Assembly: GCA_934271525.1 (NCBI GenBank)
Contig: CAKQRL010000008.1
Span: 10,852 to 74,851, forward strand
Source: an uncultured Rhodocyclaceae bacterium
GTDB lineage: Bacteria > Pseudomonadota > Gammaproteobacteria > Burkholderiales > Rhodocyclaceae
Length of the DNA stretch: 64,000 bases
Reading direction: 5' to 3'
In this document: positions 57,358 to 64,000 of the stretch, in pieces
Layout of the letters: each line of letters begins with the position of its first letter
Numbering within the stretch: the stretch's first letter is position 1
Notes under the pieces: generated by a model
Told to the model about the DNA's origin: nothing
Database searches by the model: none
What the model saw: the letters and a program-made list of their open reading frames with translations, nothing else
Translations under genes and position numbers: made by a program

Positions 57358-58524
57358 TCAATCCGGCAAATAACAATAAAGTGCAGTCTCCACACTCAAA
57401 GAAAAATCCGTGCCTTTGTAAATGCGCATTTGGTAGCCCAAATTCCAACTTTCAATTAGTGGTTTGATGTTGAAATAATCATCACCCGAATGGTAAATGC
57501 TAATCAAAAGCGCCGGTTTCTGTGTGCAAATGGTTTGTTTGGCACCAACCAAAAAAGGTTGTTCAAAACCTTCGGTATCGACTTTGATAAAACCAATTTC
57601 TACATTTTTTTCAGCGACAAAGTCGTCAAGAGTGGTGATTTCAATGCTTTCTTTTTCTTTTGACATATTAAACAAAATGGAAGAACCAGAACCAGCGCAA
57701 GAAACTGTTTGCGTTTCATTTTTTTGCCCTAAGCCTTTTTTGATTGGAATAATTCTTTTGGAATGATTTAACGCCAAGGTTTTTTGCATTAAAGCAAAGT
57801 TCTTTTGTGTGGGTTCAAAAGAATAAATATTTTTATCGCAAAATTCACGCTCAAAAACAATGGCGGAATCGCCAATAAAACCGCCAACATCAATGATATC
57901 TTTTTGACGGATTTTATCTAAAACCTTGGGCGGAAACATTTCCGGCAAATTGTGTTTGTAAAAAAACACACTCGCTTCAAAATGATTAATCGGCAGAAAA
58001 TAATTTTTATAAAAAGACAAATGCTCTGAAATTTTAAAAATATTTGGAAAAAATTCTTTTTCCAACCGAATGCGGTCAGAAAATTCTTTTTCGGTTAAAG
58101 CGGGAATATAGAATTTTTTGGTTTGCCGCGCGGTTTTGGACAAAGCAATTTGGCGAATCACAAACTGTTGGTCTTCCTCTGGCAAATTGGCGCAAAGTTT
58201 AAGGGTTTGATCTTCTAAATTATTTGTTTCAATGGCGTATTTGCCGATATTGCAAAAATCACTGTCATCGGACACCACACCCAAGGCATGGCGTTGCGCA
58301 ATAAACGTTTGGATGTTGCTGAAAAACGGGATTTTAAAAAGATAAAAATAATTCTTTATGCTTTGCAACTCGGCGGTACCCTCCCCCCCCCCTCCCGAAA
58401 TATTAGCAGTGCCCAGCAACACACGGCGGCGCTCCAAAATATTGATTCCAAAGGCGGAGATGATTGTGCGTTGTTCGTTGCTTGCGGCAAGGTCGCCGAT
58501 AACGGTTTTTTGTAGGATTTTCAT
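57358..58524 (-). CDS. FkbM-family methyltransferase, phase-variable, currently on
   Basis: The protein has 388 residues, with AAGGA before ATG 58524. An N-terminal domain of about 110 residues (ERRRVLLGTANISGGGGEGTAE, quoted as ERRRVLLGTAN and GEGTAE) contains the glycine run written by the C10 tract. The SAM-dependent core has VDVGGFIGDSAIVFE, YSFEPTQKNF and KVDTEGFEQPFLVGA. It aligns throughout with the off-phase gene at 30080. Likely function: methylation of a surface sugar. The frame is open across the tract, so the enzyme should be made in this cell. Confidence 0.88.
   Translation of the reverse strand: MKILQKTVIGDLAASNEQRTIISAFGINILERRRVLLGTANISGGGGEGTAELQSIKNYFYLFKIPFFSNIQTFIAQRHALGVVSDDSDFCNIGKYAIETNNLEDQTLKLCANLPEEDQQFVIRQIALSKTARQTKKFYIPALTEKEFSDRIRLEKEFFPNIFKISEHLSFYKNYFLPINHFEASVFFYKHNLPEMFPPKVLDKIRQKDIIDVGGFIGDSAIVFEREFCDKNIYSFEPTQKNFALMQKTLALNHSKRIIPIKKGLGQKNETQTVSCAGSGSSILFNMSKEKESIEITTLDDFVAEKNVEIGFIKVDTEGFEQPFLVGAKQTICTQKPALLISIYHSGDDYFNIKPLIESWNLGYQMRIYKGTDFSLSVETALYCYLPD
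58383..58392. repeat. Poly-C10 (G10 on coding strand) slippage tract in fkbM gene (on)
   Basis: Ten C on the plus strand lie in frame as Gly codons. Loss or gain of one base would truncate the enzyme near residue 50-60. Confidence 0.88.
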
Positions 58525-58540
58525 TATTGTTCCTTAAAAT

Positions 58541-58589
58541 CCACGGTAAACGGAATATTTTTTTGAAAATTTTTTTGCGTTCACCGTGG
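58541..58589. repeat. Inverted GTTKACCGTGG pair, 49 bp
   Basis: The left arm is perfect and the right arm is the GTTCACC variant. It lies between secA and the downstream fkbM gene on the minus strand. Confidence 0.88.
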
Positions 58590-58595
58590 AAAAAG

Positions 58596-61469
58596 TTAAG
58601 CCAGTTTGCCGTGGCAATGTTTGTATTTCTTGCCCGAGCCGCAAGGGCAAGGCGCGTTTCTGCCCGGGGTTGTCGGTGCGCGGTAAGGTTTGCGCGCTTG
58701 ACCAGATTCCACATTGTCATCCGAATCCGCATTGTTGGCGCTGGCATTTGCCCGCGCGCGAGAACCTGCGCCCGATTTGGACGTTGCACTTGTAGATTTT
58801 TGCGATTGGCCAGCAAAGCCATTTGTTGTGCCCGCGCTTGCCGATTCAGAATCAACAGCATTGGCAATGTCAGCCAATTCCGCAGGCGTTGGCGCTTCAA
58901 ATGCTGCATGGCGGTATTCCACATTCTGCACGGCTGCGCGTGGCGCAGCTTCCACATCCTCAGGACGTTGGATTTGCACGGTAAAAGTCAAGCGTGTGAC
59001 CTCGCGGCGCACGGTGTCCAGCAACAATTCAAATAGCGCAAAAGCTTCCTTTTTGTATTCCTGCTTGGGATTTTTTTGCGCATAACCACGCAAATGAATG
59101 CCTTGGCGCAAATGATCCATAGCCGCCAAATGCTCACGCCAGTGGATGTCCAAACTTTGCAACATCACATTGCGCTCAAAAGAACGGAAAATCTCATCAC
59201 CCACCACGGCAACCTTGGCGTTGTAGAGTTCATCGGCTTTGTGAATAATGCGCGCCAAAATGTCTTCATCCGTTAAAGTCGGCTCGTTTTTAACCCAAGA
59301 TTTCAGCGGCATATCCAAAAACAATTCACTTTTTAAAGCCGCTGCCAACTTGTCAATTTCCCATTGTTCTTCCACGCTGTTTTCCGGCACAAATCGGCGG
59401 AAAATCTCAGCAAGCACACTGTGGCGCATGGCCGTGATGGTTTGCGCAATATCGGTGCTTTCCAACAATTCATTGCGTTGTTGGTAAATCACGCGGCGCT
59501 GGTCGTTTGCCACATCATCGTATTCCAACAACTGCTTGCGAATATCAAAATTGCGCCCTTCCACCTTGCGCTGGGCAGATTCTAATGAACGGGTTACAAG
59601 TTGGTGTTCAATGGCTTCGCCTTCTGGAATTTTTAAGCGCTCCATAATGACGCGCAACCTGTCCCCCGCAAAAATGCGCAAAAGCGGGTCGTCTAATGAC
59701 AAATAAAACCGCGAAGAACCAGCATCACCTTGGCGGCCAGAGCGCCCGCGCAGTTGGTTATCAATGCGGCGCGATTCATGCCGTTCCGAGCCGATAATAT
59801 GTAAACCGCCTGCCGCAAGCACTTGGTCGTGCTCAGCTTGCCATTTTTTGCGAATTGCCGTGATTTGCTGGTCTTTTTCGTTGTAATCAAGCATTTCGCT
59901 CATTTCAACGGCTTCAATGTCTTTGGCAATATTGCCGCCCAAAACAATATCGGTTCCGCGCCCTGCCATATTTGTGGCGATGGTAATTTCTCCCGGGCGG
60001 CCGGCGTTTGCCACAATTTCCGCCTCGTGCGCGTGTTGTTTGGCATTCAACACGTGGTGCGCCAATTTTTCTTTATTCAAAAGGTTGGAGAGCAATTCGG
60101 AATTTTCAATGGAAGTGGTGCCCACCAAAACCGGTTGCCCTTTTTGATGGCATTGGCGGATATCTTCAATAATGGCGCGGTATTTTTCATTGGCGGTTTT
60201 GAAAATCAAATCGTTGTAATCTTTGCGCGCCATAGGCAAATTGGTTGGAATGACCACGGTTTCCAAACCATAAATTTGTTGAAATTCATAAGCTTCGGTA
60301 TCCGCCGTGCCCGTCATCCCAGAGAGGCGTTGATACATACGAAAATAATTTTGAAAAGTAATGGATGCCAGCGTTTGATTTTCCGCTTGAATGGCAACGC
60401 CTTCTTTGGCTTCCACCGCTTGATGCAAGCCATCCGACCAGCGGCGCCCACTCATCAAACGCCCGGTGAATTCATCCACAATAATGACTTCGCCATTTTG
60501 CACCACGTATTCTTGGTCTTTGTGAAAAAGCGTTAAAGCGCGCAAAGCCGCATTCAAATGGTGCATTAAGATAATGTGCGCGCTGTCGTAAAGCGAGGCG
60601 CCTTCTTCAATCAAACCCATTTTTGCCAAAATTTGTTCGGCGTGTTCGTAACCTTTTTCCAGCAAATGCACTTGATGCGCTTTTTCATCCACCCAATAAT
60701 CGCCCTCGGCGTTTTCATCTTTAGCGCAGATGAGTTGCGGCGCAACATCTTTCATTTTGAGATACAAATCGGTTTTGTCATCGGCTTGACCGGAGATAAT
60801 CAAAGGCGTGCGCGCTTCATCAATTAAAATGGAATCCACTTCATCCACAATGGCAAAATTCAAACCCCGCTGCACGCGCTCGGATACGTCATAAACCATA
60901 TTGTCGCGCAAATAATCAAAGCCAAATTCGTTGTTGGTGCCGTAAGTAATATCGCAAGCATAAGCGGCTTGTTTTTCTTCGTGCGGCATTTGGGACAAAT
61001 TCACCCCCACGGTCAAACCCAAAAAATTGTGAATTTTGCCCATCCACGCGGCATCGCGGCTGGCAAGATAATCGTTGACTGTAATAATATGCACGCCCTT
61101 GCCCGTTAAGGCGTTCAAATAAGCGGGCAAAGTTGCCACAAGCGTTTTGCCTTCGCCGGTGCGCATTTCGGCAATTTTGCCGTAATGCAAAACCATTCCG
61201 CCAATTAACTGCACATCAAAATGGCGCATGCCCAAAACGCGGTCGCTTGCTTCGCGCACAACGGCAAAGGCTTCGGGCAAAAGTGCGTCCAATTCTTCGC
61301 CATTTTGCAAGCGTTCTTTGAATTGTTGGGTTTTCTTTTTTAAATCAGCATCGGATAACGTCTTCATCAACAATTCTAATGCGTTGATTTTTTTGACAAT
61401 TTGGCGGTATTGCCGAATGAGTCGTTCATTTCTTGAACCAAAAATTTTGGTGAGAATTCCTGTGGACAT
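58596..61469 (-). CDS. secA: Preprotein translocase ATPase SecA
   Basis: This 957-residue motor of Sec export has Walker [37 protein letters not shown] (the DEAD-like box), [14 protein letters not shown] and [16 protein letters not shown]. The end is the zinc-binding [16 protein letters not shown], needed for SecB binding. A low-complexity Ala/Ser linker (about 865-930) precedes it. AAAGGTC lies before ATG 61469. The length is slightly above E. coli (901) because of that linker. Confidence 0.98.
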   Translation of the reverse strand: MSTGILTKIFGSRNERLIRQYRQIVKKINALELLMKTLSDADLKKKTQQFKERLQNGEELDALLPEAFAVVREASDRVLGMRHFDVQLIGGMVLHYGKIAEMRTGEGKTLVATLPAYLNALTGKGVHIITVNDYLASRDAAWMGKIHNFLGLTVGVNLSQMPHEEKQAAYACDITYGTNNEFGFDYLRDNMVYDVSERVQRGLNFAIVDEVDSILIDEARTPLIISGQADDKTDLYLKMKDVAPQLICAKDENAEGDYWVDEKAHQVHLLEKGYEHAEQILAKMGLIEEGASLYDSAHIILMHHLNAALRALTLFHKDQEYVVQNGEVIIVDEFTGRLMSGRRWSDGLHQAVEAKEGVAIQAENQTLASITFQNYFRMYQRLSGMTGTADTEAYEFQQIYGLETVVIPTNLPMARKDYNDLIFKTANEKYRAIIEDIRQCHQKGQPVLVGTTSIENSELLSNLLNKEKLAHHVLNAKQHAHEAEIVANAGRPGEITIATNMAGRGTDIVLGGNIAKDIEAVEMSEMLDYNEKDQQITAIRKKWQAEHDQVLAAGGLHIIGSERHESRRIDNQLRGRSGRQGDAGSSRFYLSLDDPLLRIFAGDRLRVIMERLKIPEGEAIEHQLVTRSLESAQRKVEGRNFDIRKQLLEYDDVANDQRRVIYQQRNELLESTDIAQTITAMRHSVLAEIFRRFVPENSVEEQWEIDKLAAALKSELFLDMPLKSWVKNEPTLTDEDILARIIHKADELYNAKVAVVGDEIFRSFERNVMLQSLDIHWREHLAAMDHLRQGIHLRGYAQKNPKQEYKKEAFALFELLLDTVRREVTRLTFTVQIQRPEDVEAAPRAAVQNVEYRHAAFEAPTPAELADIANAVDSESASAGTTNGFAGQSQKSTSATSKSGAGSRARANASANNADSDDNVESGQARKPYRAPTTPGRNAPCPCGSGKKYKHCHGKLA

Positions 61470-61535
61470 GTTGACCTTTACAAGTGCAGCACTAAAAAAT
61501 GCGCCATTTTAGCACGCTTCAAAAATCCCTGTTTT

Positions 61536-61584
61536 CCACGGTAAACACCTATTTTTTTTGAAAAAAATTCAATGTTTACCGTGG
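61536..61584. repeat. Inverted GTTKACCGTGG pair, 49 bp
   Basis: Both arms are perfect with a T8-G-A8 spacer. The right arm ends 2 bases before the stop region of the downstream membrane-protein gene. Confidence 0.9.
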
Positions 61585-61586
61585 AA

Positions 61587-62699
61587 CTACGATGGAACAT
61601 AAATATTCCAACCAAAATAATTAATAAAAATACTAAAAATATTATAAGAAGCCATAGAAAAGTTTTTTACCATCAATACCCATTCAAAAGGTGCAATAAG
61701 CCAAATGGCAAAATATATAGATGCAATTTGCGGCGTGAATTTTTCAAGCAATGCTCGGTTAAATAAAATAAATTGCGCCATTAAAAGAAAGGTAATCATC
61801 GCAAAAATGCGGGTGTGGTCTAAGGCAATTGTTAAAATAAAAAAACAACCCAATATCATCAACCCAAACCATTTGCCGTATTTTTCATTAAAAATCACAT
61901 AACAAACAACCAACCAACCAACACCCAAACAAGAATAAAAAGAATGTTGGAATAATTTAAAAAAACTGCTCAACAAAAACATAAAATATTGACCAATCCA
62001 ATCAAAACGGTTGGTGTCAATTTGAATATCAAAATAATAAATAATCCACGTTAAAAGCAATTTTCCAAAAACTGCCCCCAAAATTAAAGTAAGTGCAAAA
62101 GTAGGCGAATATAAAAATTTTGGGGCATCTTTATCTTTTTGTGAAAAATGAGTGGCAAAAGCAAGCGCTGCGGCACCGATAACTATTTTTTCAAAATCTT
62201 GTAAACCTAATAAAGCGCCGATAATAAAAATTGCCCACGGCATTTTTTGAAAAGGAATAACAAGAGCCAACAACATTAAAAAAAGCGTTAAAGAATCTGG
62301 GCATATCCAAAAATAAACAGTGGAAGAAGCGGAAATAGAAGCAAAAATTAACAAAGAAATACGCGCGAGTTTATCGGGCAAAAATCGGCGCGCGGTAAAA
62401 AAAAATAAAAGGGTATAAAGAATAGTAAAGAAAAAACTAAAATACAAAACGCCATCTTCATTATCAATGCCCAAACACCACATTAAAAAGGGCGCAAGCC
62501 ATGTGAAAAAAATATAATGCGAAAAATTTTCACCAATAATGTTTTCAAAAGGGCTAATTGCCAAGGACACCACAGGGTCAAGCGGCACGGCTTGTGCCAA
62601 ACCAGACTTAAAAACCATCAATACCCAAAGACTCAAAACAAATAGCCAAAAGGGTGTTTCAAAAATAAAACGGTTCAAATAATTCAACGGGCGCAACAT
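61587..62699 (-). CDS. Polytopic membrane protein, glycosyltransferase-like, paralogue 2
   Basis: The protein has 370 residues from ATG 62699, one base after the stop of its paralogue; an upstream start at 62729 would overlap it. It has about nine or ten hydrophobic segments. Shared features with the next gene are WLAPFLMWCLGI, ARRFLPDKLARISLLIFA, WICPDSLTLFLM, SCLGVGWLVVCYVIFNEKYGK and DHTRIFAMITFLLMAQFILFN, so the two arose by tandem duplication. The long-loop polytopic layout resembles lipid-linked sugar transferases, but no catalytic motif was identified. AT-rich. Confidence 0.65.
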   Translation of the reverse strand: MLRPLNYLNRFIFETPFWLFVLSLWVLMVFKSGLAQAVPLDPVVSLAISPFENIIGENFSHYIFFTWLAPFLMWCLGIDNEDGVLYFSFFFTILYTLLFFFTARRFLPDKLARISLLIFASISASSTVYFWICPDSLTLFLMLLALVIPFQKMPWAIFIIGALLGLQDFEKIVIGAAALAFATHFSQKDKDAPKFLYSPTFALTLILGAVFGKLLLTWIIYYFDIQIDTNRFDWIGQYFMFLLSSFFKLFQHSFYSCLGVGWLVVCYVIFNEKYGKWFGLMILGCFFILTIALDHTRIFAMITFLLMAQFILFNRALLEKFTPQIASIYFAIWLIAPFEWVLMVKNFSMASYNIFSIFINYFGWNIYVPS

Positions 62700-62700
62700 T

Positions 62701-63846
62701 TTAATTCGGCACAAAAAAATCAAAATCAAAAAAATTAATCAATAAAGCAAAAATATTGTGCGATGTCATTGTGAAATGCGTTTCTACCAAAATCCACACA
62801 AATGGCGCAATTAACCACAAACAACAAAATAACGCCGCCCAAGGTTTTGTGATTTTGGAAAGCAAGTTTTGATTAAACAAAATAAACTGCGCCATCAAAG
62901 GCAAAGAAATTAAAGCAAAAACCCGCGTGTGGTCCATTGCAATAATTAAAACCAAAAAACAACACAAAAGTGCTAATCCAAAAAACTTGCCGTATTTTTC
63001 ATTAAAAACCACATAAAAAGCCACCAACCACGCCATGCCCAAGCAAGAATAAAAACTTTCTTGGATTTTATAAAAAAATACCGGCACAACACGATACAAA
63101 TAATTTTGCAACCAAAAAAAACGCCCGGAATTAACCACAATTTCAAAATAAGAAAAAATACCCATTAAAACTAATTTGCCCATCACCGCGCCAAAAACAA
63201 GGGTGAGTGCAAATGTTGGGGTATATTTAAATTCAATATCATTTTCTTTAATATAACGTTGTGTTAAATATGTTCCCAAAAAAAGTGCGCCAGCGGCAAG
63301 AACAATTTTTTCAAAATCTTGCATGCCTAATAAAACAGCAATAATAAAAACAAAAATTAAATTCTTTTGATTTTTATAATCCGGAAAAAGTAATGCCGCC
63401 ATCATCAAAAAAAGTGTTAAAGAATCGGTGCAAATTAAAAAATAAACCGTGCCAGATGTTGGCATTGCGGCGAATATTAAAAGAGAAATACGCGCCAAAT
63501 GGTCTGGTAAAAAACGCCACGCAGTTAAAATAAATAAAAGCGTAAAAGCAATAGAAAAGAAAATAAAAAAACACAAAACGCCCGTAGGCGTTGCAATGCC
63601 CAAGGTCCACATCAAAAAAGGTGTGAGCCAGCTCCAAAACAAAAAATGCAAATGCGGCTCAGTGATGGGGTTTGTGAAAGGGTTTTCGGCAAGTTGCGCC
63701 AAAAGTTCAAGGTTAAAAATGCCAAAGCCAGATTTCACAACAACAATCACCCACACCGCCACAATAAAAAGCGTGCGTGGCGAATTGAAAATCAAACGGG
63801 AGATAAAATTCAAAGGGCGTGGCGGCGTGGCGAGTAATGTTGTCAT
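62701..63846 (-). CDS. Polytopic membrane protein, glycosyltransferase-like, paralogue 1
   Basis: This 381-residue protein is clearly homologous to the downstream gene over its whole length (WSWLTPFLMWTLGI, AWRFLPDHLARISLLIFA, LICTDSLTLFLM, DHTRVFALISLPLMAQFILFN). Hydrophobic segments span most of the chain. The first acidic loop (AENPFTNPITEPHLHFLFWSW, residues about 54-74) is where membrane sugar transferases usually keep their base, but this is inference. No ribosome site is visible before ATG 63846. The family is not recognised with confidence. Confidence 0.65.
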   Translation of the reverse strand: MTTLLATPPRPLNFISRLIFNSPRTLFIVAVWVIVVVKSGFGIFNLELLAQLAENPFTNPITEPHLHFLFWSWLTPFLMWTLGIATPTGVLCFFIFFSIAFTLLFILTAWRFLPDHLARISLLIFAAMPTSGTVYFLICTDSLTLFLMMAALLFPDYKNQKNLIFVFIIAVLLGMQDFEKIVLAAGALFLGTYLTQRYIKENDIEFKYTPTFALTLVFGAVMGKLVLMGIFSYFEIVVNSGRFFWLQNYLYRVVPVFFYKIQESFYSCLGMAWLVAFYVVFNEKYGKFFGLALLCCFLVLIIAMDHTRVFALISLPLMAQFILFNQNLLSKITKPWAALFCCLWLIAPFVWILVETHFTMTSHNIFALLINFFDFDFFVPN

Positions 63847-63907
63847 TGTGATGGAATGCGTTTTAAAAAATGCGCCATTTTAACACGCTTCAAAAATCCA
63901 CGTTTTT

Positions 63908-63956
63908 CCACGGTCAACGGCAAATTTTTTTGAAAATTTTTTAAGGTTTACCGTGG
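63908..63956. repeat. Inverted GTTKACCGTGG pair, 49 bp
   Basis: Both arms are perfect, upstream of the paralogue pair at the right edge of the window. Nothing else was seen in 63847-64000. Confidence 0.9.
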
Positions 63957-64000
63957 ATTTTTGAAAAACTGCCGAAAATTGTCATAAAAACTGACAAAAT

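Noticed and set aside
61004..61014. CCACGGTCAAA in secA as another repeat copy
   Set aside because: It differs at the last base, lacks the A/T tract and encodes a conserved SecA stretch, so it may be chance.

Overview
The window looks like a chromosome segment of a low-GC betaproteobacterium, probably host-associated and naturally competent. The phylum call rests on the rpsF-priB-rpsR-rplI order, betaproteobacterial-style L32 and S18 sequences, the yceD-rpmF-plsX-fabH-fabD-fabG-acpP-fabF cluster, etfBA next to an acyl-CoA dehydrogenase, and a complete atpIBEFHAGDC operon. I could not name a genus. I saw no rRNA, tRNA, CRISPR array, prophage or insertion-sequence transposase.

Layout: 1-1111 partial GT39 glycosyltransferase (-). 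1157-5982 patatin outer-membrane protein, pyrC, a lipoprotein and an RNA methyltransferase (+). 6083-7423 acyl-CoA hydrolase/transferase (+). 7554-12836 fadL-like, DUF2802, SPOR protein, ridA and recG (all -). 12954-17623 ppx, etfB, etfA and acyl-CoA dehydrogenase (+). 17805-25638 ribosomal proteins and fatty-acid synthesis (+). 25683-28226 metE under a cobalamin riboswitch (-). 28223-31278 broken GT61 gene (-), comEA (-) and a phase-off FkbM methyltransferase (+). 31391-35417 an unrecognised three-gene envelope operon (-). 35792-41022 pgpA, envC-like, ctpA, a small unknown and a GspE/MshE-type ATPase (+). 41122-43882 SAH riboswitch, ahcY, a lipoprotein and metF (+). 43959-45965 phase-off GtrII-like glucosyltransferase and a cold-shock gene (-). 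46100-48075 tpiA, secG and plsC (+). 48175-54983 ATP synthase operon (+). 55008-57228 secretin and TPR protein (+). 57358-63846 phase-on FkbM methyltransferase, secA and two paralogous membrane proteins (-).

Two themes stand out. First, an 11-base motif, GTTKACCGTGG, occurs about 56 times including near matches, roughly once per 1.1 kb. It occurs as inverted pairs at gene ends and as single copies inside conserved genes. The density and placement match known DNA-uptake sequences, but the sequence resembles none of the described dialects, and comEA lies in the same window. Pair spacings cluster near 37, 49 and 71 bp, and the motif often supplies stop codons and sometimes start codons. Second, three surface-glycan genes carry 10-base G/C tracts in their reading frames: two are frame-shifted off and one is on, as expected for slipped-strand phase variation.

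Metabolically the window carries much of the methionine/SAM cycle (metE, metF, ahcY) with two riboswitches, and an acyl-CoA oxidation set (CoA hydrolase, ETF, dehydrogenase) whose promoters share a 12-base sequence. Genes for type IV pilus or type II secretion-like machinery (ATPase, secretin, TPR protein) are scattered rather than clustered.
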